In this document: in pieces, positions 49,064 to 56,358 of the stretch
Numbering within the stretch: the first letter of the stretch is position 1
Layout of the letters: every line of letters starts with the position of its first letter
Assembly: GCA_031549905.1 (NCBI GenBank)
Contig: JAVBPC010000012.1
Coordinates: 62,001-126,000 of the forward strand
Length of the DNA stretch: 64,000 nucleotides
Source: Avichristensenella sp031549905
Lineage (GTDB): Bacteria > Bacillota > Clostridia > Christensenellales > Aristaeellaceae
Direction of reading: 5' to 3'
Translations under genes and position numbers: made by a program
Notes under the pieces: model-generated
Database searches by the model: none
Seen by the model: the letters and a program-made list of their open reading frames with translations, nothing else
What the model was told of the DNA's origin: nothing

Positions 49064-52000
49064 TTATTTCTTGTCGCAGCGCAGGCAGCGGGTGGCCTCG
49101 GCGACGGCGTTCAGCTTGCGGTACCCCTGCGCGACCTCGCGGAAGCCCTGCTTGCGCTTGTCGGCCGGCAGCACCTCGATGGGGAAGCGGTTGTACTCCG
49201 CGCTGTCTTCATCGGTATACGCGGCCGGGATTTCGATCGGCTTGCCCACGTTCAGCTTGCCGGAGCCGCCAAGGTACTGATCGATGCTGGAAGCGGCCTT
49301 CTTGCCGTCCGCGATGGCAGCGATCGCCGTATCGGAACCGCGCGCCAGGTCGCCGCCGGCAAACACGCCGTTAATCGAGGTCATCAGGTTGTGCTTTTGC
49401 GTCACCATCGTGCCCCAGGCGGAAAGCTCCACGTCATCCTTGGAGATGAACGGGAAGTCCGCGTGCTGGCTGATGGCGGGGATCACCATATCGGTGGGCA
49501 CGACGAACTCGCTGCCTTTGACCCGCTTGGGCTTCCTGCGGCCGTTGGCGTCATACTCGCCAAGTTCCATCCGCTGGCACTCCATGCCGGTGACGGCACC
49601 CTTTTCGTTGCCGATGAACCGCACGGGGGCGGTCAGCTCCATCACTTCCACGCCTTCTTCCAGCGCTTCCTGTATTTCGCGCTTGTCGGCGGGCATGTCC
49701 TCGATGGTGCGGCGGTATACGATGGTCACCTTGCCCGCGCCCAGGCGGATGGCCGTGCGCGCGGTATCGACCGCGGTGTTTCCGCCGCCGATGACGGTTA
49801 CATTCTTGCCAACCTTGAACCGCTTGCCGAAGTGCACATCTTTCAGGAACGGCAGGCCGTGGTACACGCCCTTGAGGCTCTCGCCCTCAACGCCCACAAG
49901 GTTGGGGAACTGCGTGCCGGTGGCCAGATAGATCGCGTCATATTCCTCGCGCAGCAGCGCAAAGGAGATATCGCGGCCCACTTCCGTGTTCAGGTGGATG
50001 TTGACGCCTTCCTGCTCGATCAGCTTGATCTCATGCTCCAGCACATCAGTCGGCAGGCGGTATTCCGGGATGCCGTACGCCAGCACGCCGCCGGCGGATG
50101 AATGGCTTTCGTACACATCCACTACATAGCCAAGGCGCACCAGATAGTATCCGCACGTCAGGCCGCTGGGGCCCGCGCCGATGACGGCAACCTTCTTGCC
50201 GTTCTTCGGGTATTTGATGTCATCGCTGAACTTCTCTTCGTGGTTCAGCGCAAAGTCGGCCACAAAGCGCTTCAGGTCGCAGATGGCCAGCGCCTCATCG
50301 CGCTGGGCGCGGCGGCACTTGCGCTCGCACGGGTGGGTGCACACGCGGCCGCACACCGCCGGGAACGGGTTATCCTGCCGAATCAGGCGGTACGCGTCCA
50401 GGAAGCGGCCTTCCTGAATCAGCGCCATGTACCCGGGCACGTTGATGCCGGCGGGGCAGGCGTTCTGGCAGGGGGAGATGAACATCGATGAGCAAACGCC
50501 CGCCTCGCAGCGGTGGTCATGGATGTGCTCCTCATATTCCTTGGCAAAGTACTGCATGGTGGACAGCACCGGGTTGGGCGCCGTCTGGCCAAGGCCGCAC
50601 ATCGCGGTTTCCTTCACGTTGTTGGAAAGCTCCGTCAGCGCGGCGATGTCGTCTTCCTTGCCCTCGCCCTTTGTGATGCGCTCCAATATTTCCAGCATCC
50701 GCTTGGTGCCGATGCGGCACGGCACACACTTGCCGCAGCTTTCATCCTGAATGAAATCCAGGAAGAAACGGGCCGTATCGACCATGCAGGTGTCTTCGCT
50801 CATCACGACCAACCCGCCGGAACCCATGATCGCGCCAAGCGATGTCAGCGTTTCGTAATCAACGGAAGTGTTCAGGTATTCCTTTGTGATGCATCCGCCG
50901 GACGGACCGCCGATCTGCGCCGCCTTGAAGGATTTGCCCTTCCCAATGCCGCCGCCGACCTTGAACACCAGATCGCCCAGCGTGATGCCCATCGGCACCT
51001 CGGCAATGCCGGCGTTGATGATATCGCCCGTCAGCGCGAACACCTTCGTGCCCTTGGAGCGGCCCACGCCGTAATTTGCGAACCAGGTTGCGCCTTTATC
51101 GATGATGGCGGGAATGTTGGCGAACGTTTCCACGTTGTTGATGATCGTGGGATAGCCGTACAGGCCGCGCTCAAAGGGGAACGGCGGCTTCTGGGTCGGT
51201 TCGCCGCGCTTGCCCTCAATGGAGTTCATCAGCGCCGTTTCTTCGCCGCAGACGAACGCGCCGGCACCGATCCTGACTTCCAGGTCGAAGTTGAACTTCG
51301 TGCCCAGAATCTTCTTGCCCAGGATGCCCGCCTTGCGCGCCGTATCAATCGCCGCGTTCAGCCGCTCCACCGCGATGGGGTATTCCGCGCGGACATACAC
51401 GAACCCGGCGGAAGCGCCGATGGCGTACGCGCCGATCATCATGCCTTCGATCAGGCCAAACGGGTCGCTCTCAATCAGGGAACGGTCCATGAACGCGCCG
51501 GGGTCGCCCTCATCCGCGTTGCACACGATGTACTTGCGCTCTCCGGGGGCATTCATGCCGGCTTCCCACTTGATGCCGGTGGGGAACCCGCCGCCGCCGC
51601 GCCCGCGCAGGCCGGAAAGCTTGATCTCTTCGACCGTGGCCTTCCTGTCCATATCCTTCAGCGCCTTGGCCAGCGCGGAAAACCCGCCCGCCGCGATGTA
51701 GCTTTCCAGCGACGCGAAGTCCACCTTGCCGCAGTTGCGCAGCGCGATCTTGACCTGCTCGGAAAAGAAGGGGATATCCTTCATCAGCGGGATGTGCTTC
51801 TTTTCCTGGTGGTCGTAGTAGGTGTACGCCTCGATTGTTCTGTTTTCGATGATCTCCGCCTGGATGATCTCTTGGACCATCTGCGGGGTCACCTTCACAT
51901 AGAATACGCCTTTGGGTTCCACCAACAGGATGGGGCCCAGCGCGCACAGGCCCATGCAGCCCGTGTACGTCGCGCCCACGGAGTCGGACAGCCCGCGCTC

Positions 52001-52156
52001 GGATAAGCATTCCTTCACGGCGTCGCGCGTAGCCACGCAGCCGGTGGAGATGCAGCCGCCGCCGCCGCACACCATGATGTGGTTTGTATATTTCGCAAGC
52101 CCGTCGTTATACTCCTTAGCAATGCGGGAAAGGTCCGAAATGGTCTGTACTGTCAT
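49064..52156 (-). CDS. hydB: HydB (NuoF-like) fused to a GltD-like FAD subunit
   Basis: A 1030-residue fusion. Residues 1-125: thioredoxin-like [2Fe-2S] domain (CGGGGCISTGC, CMGLC). About 150-560: NuoF core with FMN/NAD sites (GRGGGGFPTGIKW, NADEGDPGAFMDR, CGEETALMNSIEG) and [4Fe-4S] ESCGKCVPCRIGT near 470. About 590-1030: glutamate-synthase small-subunit/NfnB-like module with Cys motifs (CQNACP; CGRVCTHPCERKC), FAD fold VIGAGPSGLTCGYYL near 655 and NAD(P) fold VIGGGNTAVDTA near 787. It carries NAD(P)H electrons to HydA. The GltD module suggests a second pyridine-nucleotide site. Lies 23 bases after hydC and 18 before hydA. Confidence 0.92.
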   Translation of the reverse strand: MTVQTISDLSRIAKEYNDGLAKYTNHIMVCGGGGCISTGCVATRDAVKECLSERGLSDSVGATYTGCMGLCALGPILLVEPKGVFYVKVTPQMVQEIIQAEIIENRTIEAYTYYDHQEKKHIPLMKDIPFFSEQVKIALRNCGKVDFASLESYIAAGGFSALAKALKDMDRKATVEEIKLSGLRGRGGGGFPTGIKWEAGMNAPGERKYIVCNADEGDPGAFMDRSLIESDPFGLIEGMMIGAYAIGASAGFVYVRAEYPIAVERLNAAIDTARKAGILGKKILGTKFNFDLEVRIGAGAFVCGEETALMNSIEGKRGEPTQKPPFPFERGLYGYPTIINNVETFANIPAIIDKGATWFANYGVGRSKGTKVFALTGDIINAGIAEVPMGITLGDLVFKVGGGIGKGKSFKAAQIGGPSGGCITKEYLNTSVDYETLTSLGAIMGSGGLVVMSEDTCMVDTARFFLDFIQDESCGKCVPCRIGTKRMLEILERITKGEGKEDDIAALTELSNNVKETAMCGLGQTAPNPVLSTMQYFAKEYEEHIHDHRCEAGVCSSMFISPCQNACPAGINVPGYMALIQEGRFLDAYRLIRQDNPFPAVCGRVCTHPCERKCRRAQRDEALAICDLKRFVADFALNHEEKFSDDIKYPKNGKKVAVIGAGPSGLTCGYYLVRLGYVVDVYESHSSAGGVLAYGIPEYRLPTDVLEHEIKLIEQEGVNIHLNTEVGRDISFALLREEYDAIYLATGTQFPNLVGVEGESLKGVYHGLPFLKDVHFGKRFKVGKNVTVIGGGNTAVDTARTAIRLGAGKVTIVYRRTIEDMPADKREIQEALEEGVEVMELTAPVRFIGNEKGAVTGMECQRMELGEYDANGRRKPKRVKGSEFVVPTDMVIPAISQHADFPFISKDDVELSAWGTMVTQKHNLMTSINGVFAGGDLARGSDTAIAAIADGKKAASSIDQYLGGSGKLNVGKPIEIPAAYTDEDSAEYNRFPIEVLPADKRKQGFREVAQGYRKLNAVAEATRCLRCDKK

Positions 52157-52179
52157 ATCTATCGCTTTCCTTTCATGCC

Positions 52180-52680
52180 TCAGTATTTCGCCAGGATTTT
52201 TTCGATTTTGTCGGGGTTCACCTGCTGGTAAACCTCCTCATCGATCATGATGACCGGGGCCAACCCACACGCGCCCAGGCACCTGGTGATCTGGATGGAG
52301 AACTTGCCGTCGTCGGTCGTTTGCCCCACGTTGATGCCCAGCACCTCTTCAAGCCTATCCACAATGCGTTTGCCGCCGCGCACATAGCAGGCGGTGCCCA
52401 TGCAGATCTTGATCGCGTGCTCCGCGCGGGGGATCATGGAAAAGTAGGAGTAGAAGGTCACTACGCTGGAAACGTAGCTGAGCGTGCATCCCATGCCGTC
52501 TGCAATGACGCGCTGAATCTCAATGGGCAGGTATCCGTATATCTCCTGCGCAAGATGCAGCACCGTAATCAGGCAGCCCTCTTTGTCTTTGTACGTTTCG
52601 ATTACCTTTTGGATCGCGGCTAACTTTTCGCGCTCCTCCGCTTGGGTATCGATCGAAACGGCGGCTTTTTCTGGACTCAT
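52180..52680 (-). CDS. hydC: NuoE-like [2Fe-2S] subunit of the hydrogenase
   Basis: A 166-residue HydC/NuoE subunit: helical N-terminus (GCLITVLHLAQEIYGYLP) and a thioredoxin-like domain with the four [2Fe-2S] cysteines in CMGTACYVRGG (near 93) and CLGACGLAP (near 134). It completes the HydABC trimer, where it serves the flavin subunit. ATG 52680 has GGAGGAG upstream. First gene of the operon, behind a strong promoter. Confidence 0.95.
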   Translation of the reverse strand: MSPEKAAVSIDTQAEEREKLAAIQKVIETYKDKEGCLITVLHLAQEIYGYLPIEIQRVIADGMGCTLSYVSSVVTFYSYFSMIPRAEHAIKICMGTACYVRGGKRIVDRLEEVLGINVGQTTDDGKFSIQITRCLGACGLAPVIMIDEEVYQQVNPDKIEKILAKY

Positions 52681-52728
52681 TTTTTCTCCTCCGATTGTAC
52701 TAGCGCTGTGTCCCTCTAGACCGTTAAA

Positions 52729-52757
52729 AATATATCATTCATCATATGCTTTGTCAA
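52729..52757 (-). promoter_or_regulatory. promoter of the hydrogenase operon
   Basis: Minus-strand TTGACA (52752-52757), 17-base spacer, TATATT (52729-52734), in an A/T-rich stretch, 49 bases before hydC. No Rex-like (TTGTTAA..) site was noticed. Confidence 0.87.
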
Positions 52758-52783
52758 GCACAATAGAATGCAAAACAGGCAGA

Positions 52784-52830
52784 AACATGAAGAAAGGAAG
52801 CCGCTTACGCAGACTTCCCTTCTTCATGTT
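52784..52830 (-). terminator. hairpin at the end of the DUF1622 gene
   Basis: AACATGAAGAAaGGAAG / CTTCCcTTCTTCATGTT form a long stem that contains the last codons; the stop codon (52805-52807) sits in the loop. The U-run after it is weak (TTTCTG..TTTTG), so it may act more as a stabilising structure than a strong terminator. Confidence 0.6.
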
Positions 52831-53158
52831 CTATCTCATGGCGAAGATGGCCGCTCTCCCAGTGGAGAAGGAAACCCACCGCCGCGCGGATTACCATAAT
52901 CACGCCGATGACCAGTATGTTTTTCCAATCGCGCGCGACCAACGTGCTGATGATTTCCCCGCAAAGCAGGAACTGAAGGCCGACCGACATCGCGCTTGCA
53001 AAATCCAGCTGCATGCGCCTTTTGTGCTGGACCGCATACGCATGCGCCGCGCGGAGTGCACCAATAAGCAACACCATCACGCCGATAACTTCCAGGATCA
53101 ACACCGAACACTCCACCACGGCCTCAAACGCCAACTCCACCGAATGCAGCCATTCCAT
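52805..53158 (-). CDS. DUF1622 membrane protein
   Basis: A 117-residue protein with three membrane spans, matching DUF1622 in its entirety: VELAFEAVVECSVLILEVIGVMVLLIGALRAAHAY, MQLDFASAMSVGLQFLLCGEII, DWKNILVIGVIMVIRAAVGFLLHWE. Function of the family is unknown. The start MEWLHSV at 53158 (AAGGTGG upstream) is preferred to the track's longer form, which runs into element C. Confidence 0.85.
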   Translation of the reverse strand: MEWLHSVELAFEAVVECSVLILEVIGVMVLLIGALRAAHAYAVQHKRRMQLDFASAMSVGLQFLLCGEIISTLVARDWKNILVIGVIMVIRAAVGFLLHWESGHLRHEIEHEEGKSA

Positions 53159-53191
53159 TGTCTTGTTCCACCTTCGCACTATAGTGATGTA

Positions 53192-53355
53192 AGAACCCGT
53201 ATTCACAGTCCGAGCCATGCGTCTTGCGGCATCTTTTTCGCCATTTCGGCGTCGCCTTCCGCTTGAAATAGCGCTGCTATTTCTGCGCTCCGTCTCCTTG
53301 AACTGACAAAAAATCTACCGCAATCCGCACAGCTCGGACTGTGAATACGGGTTCT
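53192..53355 (-). repeat. inverted-repeat element C (164 bp)
   Basis: The ends are a perfect 23-bp inverted repeat (AGAACCCGTATTCACAG.. at 53192-53214 against 53333-53355), continuing at lower identity to about 50 bp. Inside, read on the minus strand, are AGATTTTTTGTCA (53304-53318) and the core GAAATAGCAGCGCTATTTC (53265-53284). Both motifs and the 164-bp length match element A, and the core matches element B. It lies between the DUF1622 gene and its predicted promoter. Confidence 0.88.
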
Positions 53356-53368
53356 AAGTATCGCCAAG

Positions 53369-53397
53369 AGTATACGGCATTTTGTTTTTTTTCGCAA
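53369..53397 (-). promoter_or_regulatory. promoter upstream of element C and DUF1622
   Basis: Minus-strand TTGCGA (53392-53397), 17-base spacer, TATACT (53369-53374). Transcription would begin near 53362, so element C would be the mRNA leader. Confidence 0.55.
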
Positions 53398-53448
53398 CCT
53401 GCCGCGCATTTTATGGCAAAAGAGCAGCGGAGGCCGGTTCCGGTGCGC

Positions 53449-53477
53449 TTTACAGCGCCTGCGGCATCTGTTAGAAT
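53449..53477 (+). promoter_or_regulatory. promoter of the hypothetical gene at 53508
   Basis: TTTACA (53449-53454), 17-base spacer, TAGAAT (53472-53477), 30 bases before the start codon. Confidence 0.58.
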
Positions 53478-53507
53478 ACACGTAGTTTCGCAATATACGG
53501 AGGCACC

Positions 53508-53987
53508 ATGCGCACACTCGCCATCCTGTTGGTATTTTTTACGCTGCTGGTGGGCGGTTTTCTATGGACCGCTTATTCGGGCACGCAGATGGAAATCCTT
53601 TCCGTCACCGCGTCGGTGGCTCCGGCGGTGGAAAATGAGGATTTATATAATGAAACCCGCAAACACATACAAAACGGTACATTCACCGGCACGGTGTTCA
53701 GCGATACGGAGTTCATCATGCCGGATGGGTACCAGTTCGTGACGCTGACCGTGCGCATGTCAAATACGGGCTTCTTCCCGCAGGAATGGATTCGCATTGA
53801 AGTGCAGCCGGGCGATGCCGCCATCGCGCAGCTGCCGGAAACCCGCACCCCCTCCCTTGCCGCCAGATCACGCGGGGAGTTCTCCACCACAGTGCTGACG
53901 CGCTTTGGCGCGGATACACAGCACACGGTAACGGTTACCTATTATGTGCTGGGCCACGCGTTCAGCGTTACGGCACGCGGCGAATAA
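53508..53987 (+). CDS. membrane-anchored extracellular protein of unknown function
   Basis: A 159-residue protein with an N-terminal uncleaved anchor or signal (residues 3-24, LAILLVFFTLLVGGFLWTAY) and an extracellular beta-rich domain: FVTLTVRMSNTGFFPQEWIRIEV, then HTVTVTYYVLGHAFSVTARGE. The pattern is like small immunoglobulin-type DUF4352 domains, but similarity is loose. ATG 53508 has CGGAGGC upstream. It precedes the MarR unit but has its own promoter. Confidence 0.78.
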   Translation: MRTLAILLVFFTLLVGGFLWTAYSGTQMEILSVTASVAPAVENEDLYNETRKHIQNGTFTGTVFSDTEFIMPDGYQFVTLTVRMSNTGFFPQEWIRIEVQPGDAAIAQLPETRTPSLAARSRGEFSTTVLTRFGADTQHTVTVTYYVLGHAFSVTARGE

Positions 53988-54014
53988 TTATTTTGCTAAT
54001 AATCAAAATATCTA

Positions 54015-54043
54015 TTGACATTCTTATCTAACGTTCATATAAT
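54015..54043 (+). promoter_or_regulatory. consensus promoter of marR
   Basis: TTGACA (54015-54020), 17-base spacer, TATAAT (54038-54043): both boxes perfect. Confidence 0.93.
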
Positions 54044-54059
54044 GCTACTAATGTTAGAT
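54026..54059 (+). promoter_or_regulatory. candidate MarR operator overlapping the promoter
   Basis: ATCTAACGTT (54026-54035) and AATGTTAGAT (54050-54059) form an inverted repeat with one mismatch and embrace the -10 box. The half-site TATCTAAC recurs at 54556-54563 just before the ABC genes. Autorepression by the adjacent MarR is inferred. Confidence 0.65.
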
Positions 54060-54085
54060 ATCAACCATGTGAGGAGATGTGTCAG

Positions 54086-54517
54086 ATGACGTACACGGAA
54101 CTTGCCGAGCAGCTGATGCAAAATATGCAGCACACGCAGCGCCAGCGGCCGCAGCGGGATATGGCCGATGCAATGCGCGGCGGCACGTTCATCCTGCATT
54201 ACCTCAGCGACCGGGATGAGCCGGTGCTACCCAGTGAAATCAGCAGGGAAATGGACATCAGCACCGCGAGGATCGCAGCCGCGCTGGGCAACCTGGAGAG
54301 CAAGGGCCTGATCCTGCGCGAGATGGACAAAACCGACCGCCGCCGCATTCTGGTCACGCTGACGGACGCGGGCCGCGTTGCCCACGAACAGCAGCGGCAG
54401 AAAATGCTGGCATTCACGGCAGGCATGCTGGAACGCCTGGGGCCGGAGGACGCCGTACATTTTGTGCGCATCATGGGCAAGATTGCTTCATTCCCCCACC
54501 TCGAACCGGACCTGTAA
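54086..54517 (+). CDS. MarR-family transcriptional regulator
   Basis: A 143-residue winged-helix protein: helix-turn-helix LPSEISREMDISTARIAAALGNLESKGLI (residues 50-80), wing LREMDKTDRRRILVTLTDAGR (80-100), helical dimerisation ends. The D-x-R-R wing is characteristic of MarR. ATG 54086 is nine bases from GAGGAG, whereas the earlier ATG 54077 abuts it, so 54086 is chosen. It very likely represses itself and the following ABC exporter until a drug or metabolite binds. Confidence 0.92.
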   Translation: MTYTELAEQLMQNMQHTQRQRPQRDMADAMRGGTFILHYLSDRDEPVLPSEISREMDISTARIAAALGNLESKGLILREMDKTDRRRILVTLTDAGRVAHEQQRQKMLAFTAGMLERLGPEDAVHFVRIMGKIASFPHLEPDL

Positions 54518-54597
54518 GCGGCCGCCATACGGTGACCGCTTTACAAAGCCCTGATATCTAACACCATTTGATACAAACATTATTGACGGAGGCACGC

Positions 54598-56358
54598 ATG
54601 GTTAAATTATTCCGCTACCTGAAACCCAAAGAATGGCTGCAAGCGCTTATCAGCCTGGGACTGATCGTACTGCAGGTATTTCTGGATCTGAAACTGCCGG
54701 ACTACATGTCCGAAATCACAATGCTGGTGCAAACAGAGGGCAGCGCCATGGCCGATATCTGGCGCGCGGGCGGCATGATGCTGCTGTGCGCATTGGGCAG
54801 CCTTGCCTCCGCCGTTGCCGTGGGCTACTTTGCGGCGCGGATCGCAGCGGCCTTCTCAAAGCGGCTGCGCAGCATGATGTTCGGCAAGGTCGATGCCTTT
54901 TCAATGGAGGAGATCGGCCGCTTTTCCACCGCCAGCCTGATCACGCGTTCCACCAACGATGTAACGCAGGTGCAGATGGTGGTGACAATGGGGCTGCAGA
55001 TGATCGTCAAGGCGCCGATCATGGCGATCTGGGCGGTGACGAAAATCGCCGGAAAGGGCTTTGAATGGACGCTGGCGACGGGCGTTGTGGTGCTGCTGTT
55101 GCTGCTGATGTTCACGCTGCTGCTGGTGTTCGTAATGCCCAAATTCCAGAAAATGCAGACACTCACCGATGATGTGAACCGCGTGACCCGCGAAAACCTG
55201 ACGGGCCTGCGCGTGGTGCGCGCGTACAATGCCGAAGGCTACCAGGAAGAAAAATTCGAAAAAGCAAACGAAGCGCTGACCGGCACGCAGCTGTTCACCA
55301 GCCGCGCGATGTCGCTGATGATGCCGGTGATGAACCTGCTGATGAGCGGTCTGTCGCTTGCCATCTACTGGATCGGCGCGTACCTGATCAACGCCGCGGT
55401 GGGCGCGGAAAAGCTGACGCTGTTTTCCAACATGGTGGTGTTTTCCAGCTACGCGATGCAGGTGATCATGGCATTCATGATGGTGGTCGCGGTGTTCATG
55501 ATCCTGCCCAGGGCCAACGTATCCGCCCGCCGCATCAATGAGGTGCTGGATACCCAGCCCACGCTGCGCGACGGCAACAAAACCCAGGGGCTGCCCGGCG
55601 TGACCGGGGAAGTCACATTCGATCATGTCAGCTTCGCGTATCCGGGGGCGGCGGAATCCGTGCTGCACGATGTCAGTTTCAACGCCAAGAAAGGTGAAAC
55701 CGTGGCGTTCATCGGCTCCACCGGCAGCGGGAAAAGCACCCTGATCAACCTGGTGCCGCGCTTTTTCGAAGCCACCAGCGGCCGCGTGCTGATAGACGGC
55801 GTGGATGTACGCGAATACACGCAGGATGTGCTGCACAACAAGATCGGCTATGTGCCGCAAAGGGCCGTGATGTTCAAGGGGACGGTTGCCTCCAACATCG
55901 CGTACGGCGAAAACGGAAGCGGCGGATTCACCCAGGCGGGCATTGAGAAGGCAGCCGCCATCGCGCAGGCATCGGGCTTTGTGGAAGCGATGCCGGGCGG
56001 ATACGGCGCAGCCATCGCGCAGGGCGGGGCCAACGTATCCGGCGGGCAAAAGCAGCGGCTTGCCATCGCCCGCGCCGTGTGCAGAAACCCTGAAATCTAT
56101 ATATTCGACGATTCCTTCTCCGCGCTAGATTACAAAACCGACCGCACGCTGCGCAGCGTACTGAAGAAGGAGACCGCGGGCGTGACCAGCCTGATCGTTG
56201 CCCAGCGCATTGGCACCATTATGGATGCCGACCGCATCATCGTGCTGGATGAAGGCCGCGTGGTCGGCCAGGGCACGCACAGGGAACTGCTCGGCACCTG
56301 CGATGTATACCGGCAAATTGCCGAAAGCCAGCTGAGTGAGGAGGAATTGGCATCATGA
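54598..56358 (+). CDS. heterodimeric ABC exporter, half with degenerate catalytic site
   Basis: A 586-residue exporter half with six spans (residues 15-320) and an ATPase domain: Walker A GSTGSGKST (near 386), signature VSGGQKQRLAIARA (near 481) and Walker B YIFDDSFSALD (near 503). The catalytic Glu after Walker B is Asp here, as in the inactive-site half of LmrCD/TM287-288-type heterodimers. ATG 54598 follows ACGGAGGC. It overlaps its partner by ATGA. Likely a multidrug exporter under MarR control. Confidence 0.93.
   Translation: MVKLFRYLKPKEWLQALISLGLIVLQVFLDLKLPDYMSEITMLVQTEGSAMADIWRAGGMMLLCALGSLASAVAVGYFAARIAAAFSKRLRSMMFGKVDAFSMEEIGRFSTASLITRSTNDVTQVQMVVTMGLQMIVKAPIMAIWAVTKIAGKGFEWTLATGVVVLLLLLMFTLLLVFVMPKFQKMQTLTDDVNRVTRENLTGLRVVRAYNAEGYQEEKFEKANEALTGTQLFTSRAMSLMMPVMNLLMSGLSLAIYWIGAYLINAAVGAEKLTLFSNMVVFSSYAMQVIMAFMMVVAVFMILPRANVSARRINEVLDTQPTLRDGNKTQGLPGVTGEVTFDHVSFAYPGAAESVLHDVSFNAKKGETVAFIGSTGSGKSTLINLVPRFFEATSGRVLIDGVDVREYTQDVLHNKIGYVPQRAVMFKGTVASNIAYGENGSGGFTQAGIEKAAAIAQASGFVEAMPGGYGAAIAQGGANVSGGQKQRLAIARAVCRNPEIYIFDDSFSALDYKTDRTLRSVLKKETAGVTSLIVAQRIGTIMDADRIIVLDEGRVVGQGTHRELLGTCDVYRQIAESQLSEEELAS

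Noticed and set aside
48914..50101. 395-codon plus-strand frame opposite hydA/hydB
   Set aside because: Mirror of two conserved hydrogenase genes in GC-rich DNA; histidine- and arginine-rich composition typical of antisense shadows.
50513..52006. 497-codon plus-strand frame opposite hydB
   Set aside because: Same reason: antisense of conserved flavoprotein codons, no motif of its own.
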